From contig KV918800.1 in the NCBI GenBank assembly GCA_002049455.2, forward strand, positions 186,001-250,000: a stretch of DNA of 64,000 nucleotides, read 5' to 3'. The notes below the pieces were generated by a model. That model did no database searches, was not told where the DNA came from, and saw nothing but the letters and a program-made list of their open reading frames with translations. A program made the position numbers and the translations under genes. Positions 52,651-62,525 of this stretch are shown here, one piece after another (the first letter of the stretch is position 1; each line of letters begins with the position of its first letter). This DNA comes from Porphyra umbilicalis (Eukaryota > Rhodophyta > Bangiophyceae > Bangiales > Bangiaceae).

Positions 52651-53313
52651 GGTGCAGGAACCACGTACCGGTCGCGGGCACGACGGGGGCGCGCACGGCG
52701 GCAGCGAGCACGACGATTGCGAACACGACGGTGGCGGGCACGGCGGTAGAGAGCACGGCGATGGCGAGCACGACGGTGACGCGCACGGCGGTCGACGGCG
52801 CACGTCGCCGACAGGGGCACACCTGCGCCTCGGATGCAGGATGCCCACCCACCAGCCCTATCCGTTGGGACCTACCGGGCCGCCCACAGAATAGGTTCTC
52901 GGACGTACCAGAGCCTGCCATCCGGCACACCCTTGGAATCGGCCTGGTTGTTCGTGTCGCATGACCAATCGTATCAGAGAGTGCTTCCAACTCAGTGATA
53001 CGTACAGTTACGTAGCGTCCTCTATGTCCAGGAACCTGAAAACTGGTACCACCGTCTCGGCTAGTTCAGGGCAGTTCTCTCTTGCAGAACAACGTATCAT
53101 GCATGACGCACCGACCGTGACACTGACCAAGAATTAACGGCCCGGCTTTCTACGACTCGAAGGACACTTGACCATGTTAGGCCCTGACAATCTCACTGCT
53201 GCTACGTCGTTGCCCTGCGCGTCCTCCAAAACACACAGTCTCTATGATCATAGGGCCCAAGACTGACAAAGCGGCCCGAGGACCAACTGGAGTGTTGGCT
53301 GCCAACCTCCTCG
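52651..53313. other. Upstream of transposase, no gene seen
   Basis: A GGCACGGCGG/GGGCACGACGG minisatellite at about 52670-52800 is followed by ordinary sequence that presumably includes the transposase promoter. Confidence 0.4.
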
Positions 53314-53321
53314 ATCCCGGG

Positions 53322-54564
53322 TAGGGTTGCCCAATTGGCTTGCGGGGCCGAACCAGTTCATCCAATGTGTTTGGTGGCCAATAACCAGTTTTTAAACTAG
53401 TTGGTGGACCACGGCCGAGCGCCAGCCACACATGAGACTGGGGGTCTGCGGCTCTTCCCGGGCGAGGACGATCCCGTCTCCCAGTCCCTGCCGACCCTTG
53501 CACCACACTCCTCCCCCTACCCCAGTCATGTTCCGTTTTCTCTGTCGCTCTCAGTGCCACACCTTACGAGCCCGTTGCAGTTCTACCTCCCTCCTCGCCC
53601 ACCCGCCGAACGCTCTGTCGTCGGTTGGCGCCTTGGTGCCATGTGCTGCACCAACGCTGGCCTTGGACTTATCCCAGGCATCCGTCTACTGCACCGCTTT
53701 GGGCAGTGACATCTTCCCTCGTCGTCATGTAGACCCACATGGTGTGATACACGGGGAGATGCTGGTGTGCATCTGTGAATGATATGTCTGTAGGTGATAA
53801 TGTGGACGTCAGTCGAACTGCCAGTACGTATGATGGTCAGTGGAGTCAGTTGGAGAGTCAGTGGAGTCAGTTGCAGAGTCAGTGGAGTCAGTGGAGTCAG
53901 TTGGAGGGTCAGAGGAGTCAGCGGGAGAGTCAGTAGAGTCATTTACTGAGAAGGGCAGTGTGCGTACGTTCTGTGTCTGCGTACAGCACGTCTGACACGA
54001 GCATCTGTCTCCTCTGCGCGGCGTTTCCTTCTCTTCTGCTTCTTCGTGCATGATGTGTTTTTGGCGTTTGCAATGGTCCTCGTCGTTGCTTTTCTTTCTC
54101 AGATCTACTCCAGGCTGCTAGGTACACACATGCTAAGTACATGGACCTTCACTCTTACCGCATGGTTGCGTGTTGCGTACGTGGCCGTCCCTTTCCTGTG
54201 CGGGCGTGTGTGGTGTGATTGCACGACATGTGTGCGGTGTGGTTGCACGACTTGTGTGCGGTGTGGTCCTCCGGTTACACAACTCGTGTGCGGTGTAGTT
54301 ACACGACTCGTGTGCGATGTGTGAGAGACAAAGACACCAGTCGTCGGTTCAGGTCGTGCACAGGTCATCATTAAGTTGGATATGTCTCGCACTTAAAGCC
54401 AAGGAAAGCAGGCAATTCCGGTCACAGGACAGGGACGCTCTCGTATTTAAAATAACCAGTTCGACCAATATTTCGCATCCAAAACCAGTTCACAAGCAAT
54501 GTCCGATTTTTACCCAATGTAAACCAGTTTTAACCAATTACGATAAACCAGTTGGGCAACCCTA
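53322..54564. mobile_element. Non-autonomous hAT-like element, 8-bp TSD
   Basis: The ends TAGGGTTGCCCAATTGG and (inverted) TAGGGTTGCCCAACTGG are flanked by the 8-bp direct repeat ATCCCGGG (53314-53321 and 54565-54572). An 8-bp TSD and TAGGG-type TIRs fit the hAT superfamily. Subterminal CCAGTT/AACTGG words are abundant at both ends (AACCAGTTC, ACCAGTTTT), like the clustered transposase-binding motifs of hAT elements. The interior holds two minisatellites (AGTCAGTTGGAG at 53835-53945; GTGTGCGGTGTGGTT at 54215-54325) and no transposase frame. Confidence 0.75.
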
Positions 54565-54572
54565 ATCCCGGG

Positions 54573-55509
54573 GCGCGGTCGCCATGATCCTGGCCGCATG
54601 CCAGGGATCTCTGTCGCCCTCATACGTCGCGGCCTCTCACGTAGTTCGCGTCTTTTTCTCCAGTCACGGGGTGAATCGATGCGTCGGTCACATGTCATTA
54701 TCGGCTCAGTGCATGGCGCCTCGATCGTGTTACGGTCGTTGTTTCACGTTGCCGGTCGTCGTTGGACACGTTTTACATTGAAACCGTTTCTCTTCCAGCC
54801 AATGAGAGGGCCCGTAGGATAGTCCGAGTGTCCTGAATAGGGTGCGCGTGCCCTATTTTGGCTTCGAATAGGCCATGCGCGACCTATTGTGACACTCGGA
54901 CTATCGAACCGAGTTGGACTTATCTAAATTCGAGGAGGTCGTTCGACGTTCAATAGGGCACGTTCACATTGACACACAGCTGTTCGTGGCCTGTTAGGCG
55001 AATTTAGACACGTTTCACCAGTAATTGAGACACGTTGTGATAGACCGACATTGCTGGCTTTGCTCTAAGTATGCCAGAGTGGACTGGCCACACCCACGCT
55101 CAAGTACGTCCCTGTGTCGGGCCCGGCCGGGCGCTGTCCCGATCGTCCGGGCCCGAGGTGCCACGTGGGTGCACCAGGTGCCGTCCTGACGTCCTTCCCT
55201 CCTAGCCCCCCCACCCACCCGATTTCCCGTTAGGTGGGGATAGATCTGAATTACTGCCTCGGCAAGGCGCTGGGGGGCCCCGTGGGACGACGCCCACGAG
55301 GACGAGGGAGAGTAGATAGAGAGGGGTTTTGGAGGCCAGAGGTGGGCGGACCACCGGGGTAGACAAGCGAACACTTTTACCCTCTACACCTGTCTCCACC
55401 GTGGATAAGCCTTCTTGTTCCTCGGTGTGTGTATCGAGTACCTGCCGGCGCTAAGGCGCGGCATTCCCCCCCTGGCGGGGGCTCACGCCCCCTGGTTATC
55501 GCAACATTG
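54573..55509. other. Intergenic with a small hairpin, no gene seen
   Basis: Only the hairpin at 54818-54905 stands out; frames on either strand carry no domain. Confidence 0.4.
54818..54905. repeat. 88-bp nested hairpin (short MITE-like)
   Basis: GATAGTCCGAGTGTC at the left pairs perfectly with the right end, and inner AATAGG/CCTATT words form a second pair. No clear target duplication. Confidence 0.7.
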
Positions 55510-55760
55510 CGTGGAGGTAGTTGGAGAGTCAGTGTTGTCAGTTGGAGAGTCAGTGGAGTCAGTTGCAGAGTCAGTGGAGCCAGTTGGAGAGTCAATGGAG
55601 TCAGTGGAGTCAGTTGGAAAGTCAGAGGAGTCAGTGGGAGAGTAGAGTCATTTACTGAGGAGGGCGGTGTGCGTACGTTCTGTGTTGGTGTGCAGCGCAT
55701 CTGACACGAGCATCTGTCCCCTCTGCGCGACGTTCCTTCTCTTCTGCTTCTTTGTGCATG
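55510..55760 (+). repeat. Second copy of the hAT-element interior
   Basis: The AGTCAGTTGGAG minisatellite followed by TCATTTACTGAG, GTGCGTACGTTCTGTGT, CTGACACGAGCATCTGTC and TTCTTCTCTTCTGC-like text matches 53841-54055 closely, without the hAT ends. Confidence 0.8.
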
Positions 55761-55769
55761 ATTATTGAT

Positions 55770-56200
55770 CCGATCTGGCATCCCATGGAAATGCACTTTC
55801 TCTCGGCCAGCTACGAGCATCACCTGCCCCCCACCACCACCGCCCATGTTGACCAACGGCCACAAATGTCGTCCAGACTTCCCCGCAGCACCGATGACAC
55901 GTATTTTGTTGCCTAGCCACGTCGAGTTACCCCCTGCAGCGTCATCAGCGGGCCATTTATTCCACAAATAGGCGTTCAAGACAACGGTGGGATGCAAGGA
56001 AAAACGTCTATCTCTCAAGCCTATTGTCGTAGCCGCCTGAAAGTGTGTCATAAAAAAGCTGATGAAGTAGGCTCCAGGATGCGTCCATGTGGAGCGCCAG
56101 CGCTCGTTCCATTGCCGAGTTCTGTGCGCGCCAATATGAGTCGCGCTCATGCGCCTAAATGCGTGGAATCGATATTTAGGTGGCTCCTTGGACATGGGCG
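55770..56200 (-). CDS. Possible gene fragment, unknown protein
   Basis: A minus-strand frame reads protein-like segments (GAYFISFFMTHFQAATTIGL, RFSLHPTVVLNAYLWNKWP, TWLGNKIRVIGAAG). On both sides the same frame passes into repeats, so the borders are arbitrary and no start is defined. Family not recognised. Confidence 0.3.
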
Positions 56201-56499
56201 CTGTGTACTTACTGAGAGCGTGTCCAATAGCTAAGCTACTCTCATTCGGGACAGGGGGACCGCGACCCCCCTTGATTCGAGCTCTCGGGGGTGTCCCCTC
56301 AGGCCGCCCGATAATTCCTCGGTCCCCCCATGGTTTTGCTGAAACGCTAATATATGCTGGTCGGCCAAGGTGCCTGGTAGTCCTATGTACTTTCCCAGTC
56401 CTTCTGTCTTTGCTCGTCAAGTGCGTCGCTCCTAACGTTGTGTGGCTGTCAGAACGAAGAAGAATGTCGTCAGGAATACTCTGACGTCGGTCTTGTCAG

Positions 56500-57900
56500 C
56501 AAGGCACCCAACCAGCTTGGGTCCTGCACCGAAGCGTGATCTTGCTCAAGGCTCGACTCGCCCATCCTTCCACCCCACCCCCTCCACATGCTCAGGCACC
56601 TGGGTTGGTCGCCCACACGTACCAATACACCCTCGGGAGCTCCCCCTACCTAGGTAAGGGTAAATGGGGCGTGTCGACCACGTTTTTGTTCTCAGAAGAT
56701 GTGTCTGACCAGGTCCCGCTGATCCACGTGGCCCCAAAGTCAACAACTGGCCATGGGGTGCCCCCCCGCCCGCACCTTTTCTGCGCTGTGATGTTGCTAC
56801 GTGCTGTAAACAATGCTGGAGAGGGGTCCATTGGTTACAAAACGCGCCAATGTGCTCATCAACGGACAGTTGTAGCCGGAGTCATGACCATTTCTCTGCA
56901 TAGCCCACATGCGGTGGACTGCCCAGGTGGTTGGACGCGATCACCGCCCCGCCAGAAACACGCCCCCACGGCCTCCCCCCACATCTGTCTGGGTACAGCA
57001 TGTGCGCCCAGTACGTTTGTGTTCTCGGAAAAGGTCAGTGACCAGTTTCTACGGGGCGTCAACGGTCCACAGCCGGCCACATCATGCCCCTGACTTGCCT
57101 TCTCTCTGTGCCAGAGTTCTACTGCGTGCCACATAAAAGCTACTAGAGGGGTCCCACGGCAACACCATGCCCCCATGGGCAGTTCACAGTGTCAACTGAA
57201 GCCAGACCTACAACCGTTTTCCTGTACATCCCCGCATACGGTCCAGTGGGAAGGCGGTTGGCCCGCCACCGCCCCCTCAGACAATCGTCTCCACGTCCTC
57301 CCCCTATATCAGTATGCGTAAACGAGGCACGGCGAGCACTACCCTGCTCTCAGAAAACGTCTCCGACCAGCTCCCCCTCTTTTAAGGGGCTTCGAAGGCC
57401 CCGCATTGCCCACAGGGTGCCCCGGACCTACCTTCTCTCAGTGCCACGGTTCTGTTACTGTAGCAATCACTTACTAGTGGGACCCGCAAGCAACAAAACT
57501 CCCCCATCTCCAATGCAGAATTTCCTCTGTCGCCAGAGTTACAAATGATTCTGTACGTTCTCCCGTACGGTCCACTGCCGAGGCGGTTGCCGCAGTCAGC
57601 GCCCCCTCAGAAACTCGTCCCCACAGACTCCCCCTGCATCAGTGTGGGTAAACAAGGCACGTCGAACACGCTCCTGCGCTTAGAATACGAAAATGACCAG
57701 GTTACCGTCATCTGCATGGCCAAAAAAAGCCCCGGTGCCGTGCATATTGCGCCCGTCGGGTATGTTCTCTTTCCACCGTGTGCCTGTTTCGTGCCTGATG
57801 AGTGCTGCCCGTCAAAAATGTGGGTTGCCCGATGCCCCGTGGCCCGCAACAAAGCAGAGTGTGAACGCGTGTCCGCGTCACATGCAGCGGCCGAGTGACC
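56500..57900 (+). repeat. Degenerate tandem array, unit about 329 bp, four copies
   Basis: The words CTCCCCCTACCT, CCTCCCCCCACATC, CCTCCCCCTATATC and ACTCCCCCTGCATC start at about 56640, 56970, 57298 and 57627. After each follows a diverged TTCTCAGAA...GACCAG block (TTGTTCTCAGAAGATG, TGTTCTCGGAAAAGG, TGCTCTCAGAAAACG). Units differ by roughly a third of their bases. Short frames inside are not conserved between units. Confidence 0.7.
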
Positions 57901-57929
57901 TTTCATTCGAGTGTCCGAAGCATGGATGG

Positions 57930-58689
57930 CACCGACATTATGCATGTATTTCAGTTTTAGAATTCATTCATTGATTAATTCGTAAAATAACTAAATTAAT
58001 TCATCATATTCGGTCGCATGCATTTAATATGCATTTCATGATTTTATTCGAAGGCCTCCGCTTCCGACGGCAAGGCAAGCGTGACCCGACGAGCTGTCTT
58101 GCTCACTACCCCCACACCTTCAATCACGCCCAGTGCAACCCCTCCCGGCCTCTCCCCCCCTTCCCCCCTCCATCGCCGCGTTTCTAGTGGTGTCCGTCTC
58201 CTGCTGTAGTCTCCGCCACCGTGTCGGCAGTGGGGGGCGTACAGAACTCGGCGTGAGCCAGGCGGCATGGGGTGGCGCCATCTGCCAGCGTCTCTGATGC
58301 GAGCCGCCGTGAGCCTCCGCCCACCCATTTCTTCCCCACCGCAACGCCGAGCGGCCGGGGGCTTTGAGCGGCTACCCGGTCCGCGACGGCGGCCATGTTC
58401 GGCGGCGGCATCGTTGATGACATGCCGGGGCTGGTGCCGCCGCATTCGCTACAAAAACATGCGCGTCAAAAAATGCACAGGAGACGTTGATCAATTGAAA
58501 AATGCATGATTTTATTGATTAATTCATATATTAATCATATGGCGATGTAAAAAAATACATATTTTTTCCATCCATTGTCCGAAGTGGTGATGTGTGGGGG
58601 GCTGCTGATAACAGGTTGAGGGCAGAGACGCTGGAAGAAAAACATATTTTTAAGAAAAAAAAAAGATACCATGGTGATACCAATGCATA
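57930..58689. other. Two AT-rich islands around a GC-rich core
   Basis: 57945-58050 and 58490-58570 are strongly AT-rich and share words such as TGATTAATTC, ATGCAT and ATGATTTTATT. Between them a minus-strand frame ends in plausible coding sequence (VSKTARRVTLALPSEAEAF) at 58044, but its start is unclear and I do not call it a gene. The second island precedes the 3' end of the tyrosine recombinase gene. Confidence 0.4.
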
Positions 58690-60090
58690 CTACCACCGTC
58701 CCCGCCCAAACGCTGACTGCTGTTCCGGACGGTTCGATCCACTTAGGTAGCGCATGTACGACCTGAAGTCACTCCACCCACCCTTGTCCATGAGCCACGC
58801 ATCAGACTGGCCCAGCGCCTTGTACAGCTGGCACCCCGACCGCTTCATCGTATGGGTGGCCAACAGCATCGGGTCGAGTACCCCGCATGGCGCGTAAAAG
58901 CGGCGCAGAAGGTCCACAAAGCCCGGAGCAGACGCCTGCTGCTCTGGAAAAACCCGTAGCCTGCTCCCGATGACACGGAAGGCGGGAAAGATCCAACCCC
59001 GCGCGCCGCCTCGCAGACGCATCCAACTGGCGAAGGCCAGCACGGGGTCAAATCTGTGGGTGCCAACACCAGCAGAGGCAGGTGCGTGCAGTTTTCCAAA
59101 ACCACAGTTCCAGGGATGCCACGAGACAGGAGTCAGGATTAGCATGTGATGGCGAAATAAGGAAGCAAACGCAATCCCTATGCCAAAAAAAAAAAACAGA
59201 GAAAAGGTGTCAGGATGATCATGTGATGGCGAAATGAGGTAGCAAACGCAATCCCTATGCCAAAAAGAAAAAAGAAAGAGAAAAAGCTTAATCAAAATGG
59301 GAACGTACCGGGGATCCAGCGACAGTGACGTCGGCCACGGCACCAGGTCATACACCTTGCGTTGGAAGCTATTCTTTGTTGAAGCCAGGCTGAAAGTAGG
59401 GTGCAGCGCGCCCCCCACCTGCGACTGCCCGAGGTGGTCCGTGTGAAGCCCCGTGAGCTCGTTAAAGCGTACGAGCATCGACATCCCCATCATGGAGCCG
59501 GCGTGCAGCATGACCGCAAGTGGGTCACACTCATGGAGGCGGCGACCGCGCAGGTTGGCAGCAAAGAACGCTCGCACGTGAAGAGGCTCAATCACATCCA
59601 CCGACTCGGGGGTTGCGGTGCCAGCCCGCACCCGCGCCTTGTGGTGGTTTTCCTTCATGGTAGTTACTTTGGAGGAGTTGGCGGGGTTACCCGACGTGAA
59701 CGACGTCTCGTTCACCCGCACCACCGCCGCCCACTTGTCCTTCCCGCACTCGGTGTTGGCGTCATAGTAGGCCGAGATGGCCACGATCAGCTGCCCGCCC
59801 AGGTCCTCCCCCAACGTGAGCTTCTCGGTCCTGTAGAAGTAATACTTGGCGACAATGGATGCCGCGTTCACATTGAGCGAGAGCGGCGGCACCGCCTGGC
59901 CGGCCGTCCACTCCAGCCACCCGCGCTTGCCGGTGATGAAGCGCTTGTACGTCTTAAGCGTGGAATCGGCCTTTGCCAGCTCCTCCGAGTCCGCCAGGTT
60001 GACCTCGTCCGCAATGCCCAGCGGGGGGGCACGCGTCTCCGCCTGGCGTGCTGCAGCCGGCGGTCCAGCCGCTGCACGCTTGCGAGTCAT
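58690..60090 (-). CDS. Crypton-like tyrosine recombinase, two exons
   Basis: ATG at 60090 (MTRKRAAAGPPAAARQ). Exon 1 is 60090-59309 and exon 2 is 59053-58690; the GTACGT...CCCACAG intron of 255 bp joins LDP-R-FDP in frame to give 381 aa. The N-terminal part has a SAM-like core-binding region (SEELAKADSTLKTYKRFITG). The catalytic half shows box I R208 (MLVRFNELTGL), K239 (ASTKN), box II H328-T-M-K331-R332, and the terminal GGWSDFRSYMRYL with W354 and the probable nucleophile Y360 (or Y363). This layout, with GGW before the tyrosine, matches Crypton/DIRS-type tyrosine recombinases rather than bacterial integrases. It would cut and rejoin DNA through a 3'-phosphotyrosine. The frame is intact. 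The gene diverges from the DNA-binding ORF at 61049. Confidence 0.75.
   Translation of the reverse strand: MTRKRAAAGPPAAARQAETRAPPLGIADEVNLADSEELAKADSTLKTYKRFITGKRGWLEWTAGQAVPPLSLNVNAASIVAKYYFYRTEKLTLGEDLGGQLIVAISAYYDANTECGKDKWAAVVRVNETSFTSGNPANSSKVTTMKENHHKARVRAGTATPESVDVIEPLHVRAFFAANLRGRRLHECDPLAVMLHAGSMMGMSMLVRFNELTGLHTDHLGQSQVGGALHPTFSLASTKNSFQRKVYDLVPWPTSLSLDPRYVPILIKLFLFLFSFWHRDCVCYLISPSHDHPDTFSLFFFFGIGIAFASLFRHHMLILTPVSWHPWNCGFGKLHAPASAGVGTHRFDPVLAFASWMRLRGGARGWIFPAFRVIGSRLRVFPEQQASAPGFVDLLRRFYAPCGVLDPMLLATHTMKRSGCQLYKALGQSDAWLMDKGGWSDFRSYMRYLSGSNRPEQQSAFGRGRW
59132..59285. repeat. 77-bp tandem duplication inside the recombinase intron
   Basis: GTCAGGATTAGCATGTGATG at 59132 and GTCAGGATGATCATGTGATG at 59209 start two copies with few differences before the A-rich tail. 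Confidence 0.85.
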
Positions 60091-61048
60091 ACTGACAGCG
60101 GGGAGTACGGAGAATTGCTCACCATGCGGGGGGAGAAAGCGGCGAGAAAGGTGGCGAAAGGCACGGGGGTGGAGGAATAGGGGTGAGGGTGGGCAGGGAC
60201 AGATGAGGAGAGGGATGAGCGGGCCAAGTCGTGCACGGCGACGAGCGCGCCGGTCGCGCGCGCACACGGTTGTTCCACCACAGTTTCTACTGATGTCAGC
60301 GTGGCGATTTGTTTGGCAATTATATCTCCTCAGTTCATTCAAGTACAATGCCAAGAACAGAAGTGCCCCTCCAGTTTCAGCACGGTGCACTCCATGGACA
60401 AGCGGTGCCGCAGTTGGGCCCTACTCGGATACTGTCATGCTGCCAGGGCGGCGCAACACTCGCAGCCTTCGCTCTCTACGGTGAATCCCGATTCGTTCCG
60501 TTTGCATGGACTCTACTGCTCTCACCGGAACAGCCTCGTCGCCTGGTGCTGAGTCTCGGAATCCCATATTGTGTCGCCTTTGAATCAGTTGTCGGACGGC
60601 GGCGCGTCTCGTACAGATCTCTCCTATGCGCCTTGAAGCCTCCTTTTGGTGAGCAACGCTTGTGTGCGAGGAGCGTTTGGTCCTTGGGTCATGGAAAGCG
60701 TGTGTTCGATCCTCATATGGCACCTGCCAGCGTTTGGCTGGGTTGTGTTTTGGTACCTGCTCGTAGTCGTCAGTTCAGCATCATCTAAAATGAGGCGGGG
60801 CACCCATGATTGCTTGTGTCGAATCACGTACTTTATGTCAAGTACTTTCGCGGCGATTCGTTTTGTGTACATTTTTTGCTCCTGTCTTTGGCGGGAACAC
60901 GGGCGCGCGCGCTCTCTGCGGCACATTGGCCTCTTTCCTCGGTCGCGGAGACGCGGCGCTCCTCGATGCTGCTCTACCCAGACTCTTTCGCGCAATATCC
61001 TCTCTTTTCCATCATTCCCTGCCCCTACTCCAACTTCACGTCGCTGTC
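60091..61048. promoter_or_regulatory. Divergent intergenic region of recombinase and DNA-binding ORF
   Basis: The 958 bp between the two start codons contains no coding frame with a domain. It probably holds the promoters of both genes. Frames reading MFGNYISSVHSSTMPR or MIACVESRTLCQ are not conserved-looking. Confidence 0.4.
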
Positions 61049-61822
61049 ATGTCGTCCGCCGCAGGGGGCAGCGAGCTCATCTACGAGCTGTACGCACGTG
61101 CCTACACACCGACGCCGCTCTCCGCTGAGGACTTGGTACTCTTTGAAGAGCAGGCTGCGGCTCCTCTGGACGGCTCGCTGGACTTGTGGATGGACCAGTT
61201 GTTCCGCCAGTCTTTTGGAGCAGCTGCCTGTAAAGCTGCTCGCTTGAACACCCTTATCGCCCCTCCTCAGCTGAGCCGCCCGCTGGGGCCCCGCCACCAC
61301 CCTGCCTCAACGCCTCCATTGGCTGCTGCTGTACTCCCTTGCCCACTGCCCCCTTCCGGCCCATCCAACGCTCCCGTGGAATCGATGCTGCCTGTTGTGC
61401 CGCCACGACCTCCACCCGTGTCTTCCGTCGCCCCGCCGCCGCTAGCCGTGACCATCGCCTCGCACCAGCCGCTGAAGAAAACATCGCCAGCCGCCGCCTC
61501 TGCGACTTGCGTGTCGCGGCAGATCCTGCCTAAGCGCTTGGTGACGGTGGACCAGGTGCTAGAGGCGTGGGAGAATGGGTCCGACGTGCTCCCTGCCATG
61601 AAGCTATTGGTGGAGAACCGTCATCCGGACGCAAGCATCCGGCTTGACCGGCCGGAGCGGAAGCAGCTCGCCGACCACAAACGGGTGGTTGATGCCGTCG
61701 GTCGGCTCGGCCGTGACACGTTCCGGGTACGCTACGAAGTGGATGGCGCCGGCAAATCGCGCAAACTCAGCGCCATCCGACGTATGTTGGAGAACGAGGC
61801 CTCGGCGCTCAAGAAAAAATAA
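61049..61822 (+). CDS. Hypothetical protein with GCR1-like C-terminal domain
   Basis: 257 aa from ATG 61049 to TAA 61822. The N-terminus is acidic/helical (ELIYELYARAYTPTPLSAED), the middle is Pro-rich and disordered. The last 90 residues (LVTVDQVLEAWENGSDVLPA, then MKLLVENRHPDAS, ERKQLADHKRVVDAVGRLG) resemble the Myb-related GCR1_C DNA-binding domain found at the C-terminus of fungal Crypton recombinases. The similarity is by pattern only (V..VL..W..G, ER...RR-like helix). Here the domain would sit in a separate, divergent gene. A host transcription factor is the alternative. Confidence 0.55.
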   Translation: MSSAAGGSELIYELYARAYTPTPLSAEDLVLFEEQAAAPLDGSLDLWMDQLFRQSFGAAACKAARLNTLIAPPQLSRPLGPRHHPASTPPLAAAVLPCPLPPSGPSNAPVESMLPVVPPRPPPVSSVAPPPLAVTIASHQPLKKTSPAAASATCVSRQILPKRLVTVDQVLEAWENGSDVLPAMKLLVENRHPDASIRLDRPERKQLADHKRVVDAVGRLGRDTFRVRYEVDGAGKSRKLSAIRRMLENEASALKKK

Positions 61823-61853
61823 AGTAGCTGTCGTGCCGCTCTTTCCATGCTTC

Positions 61854-62525
61854 TCATGTTTTGGCTGCCGTCCGCCCCCGTGGACAGGATCCCTGGAGCG
61901 CAGCGGCCCGGCGGGCCGCGCTGCTTGTCCCGCCCCGCGCCACCACAACCCGTCGCCCGACGCCCACTCCCCCCCAAGGTTCCTCTCCCCTCCTCCCCAT
62001 CCCCTCCCCCCTCATCTGTCCGTGCCCTGCCGCGGATCCCGAAAGCAGCCCCGCGAGGAGTCCGCATGCCGCCTCCACCCCGCCCACACCAAACTTTTGT
62101 ACTGCGGGCACTGCCTCAAGAGGAACCTTCACGGCCACTGCAGACTTCACACGGCCTTTGACCCCCTGTCCCCCACCCTTGCAGTAGACTGCCGCCGCAA
62201 GCGTCCCCGCCCAGCCGCCGAGGCCGTGCCACGTGGCCACGCCGACCCCCGTGTGCTTTTCCTGCCGCGCTGCGCACAGCAGCGCGGCAACAAGAGGGCG
62301 ACGGGCAGCCCCCTCCCCCCCACAGCCCCCACCACCACCGCCGATACGGTGCGGCGGCTGGCCGGCACGCTCCTCAGCCGCGAGTGCCATGGCGGTAGCA
62401 ACTATCTTCTTCTCGACGGGGGCGCTGAGTTTTAATCTGTGTTCCTTGACTAGGGACGTTACCATATGGTCACCCGTATTGCTCATGTCGATGTCCCAGT
62501 CGTGGTCGCCGCCGTGCAGAGACAT
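61854..62525 (-). CDS. Hypothetical Ala/Gly-rich protein
   Basis: 223 aa from ATG 62525 (MSLHGGDHDWDIDMSNTGDH). The first 50 residues look genuine (TSLVKEHRLKLSAPVEKKIV, ATAMALAAEERA); a Gly-rich linker and a mildly hydrophobic basic region follow. It converges on the plus-strand gene ending at 61822. The opposite strand is also open over 61644-62435 with Cys/His-bearing text (LLYCGHCLKRNLHGHCRLH), so the coding strand is not certain. Function unknown. Confidence 0.35.
   Translation of the reverse strand: MSLHGGDHDWDIDMSNTGDHMVTSLVKEHRLKLSAPVEKKIVATAMALAAEERAGQPPHRIGGGGGGCGGEGAARRPLVAALLCAARQEKHTGVGVATWHGLGGWAGTLAAAVYCKGGGQGVKGRVKSAVAVKVPLEAVPAVQKFGVGGVEAACGLLAGLLSGSAAGHGQMRGEGMGRRGEEPWGGVGVGRRVVVARGGTSSAARRAAALQGSCPRGRTAAKT

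Noticed and set aside
52651-52848. N-terminal extension of the transposase through CSPSCSLPPC-like text
   Set aside because: It is a minisatellite translation upstream of a good ATG at 52650, and homologous transposases do not have it.
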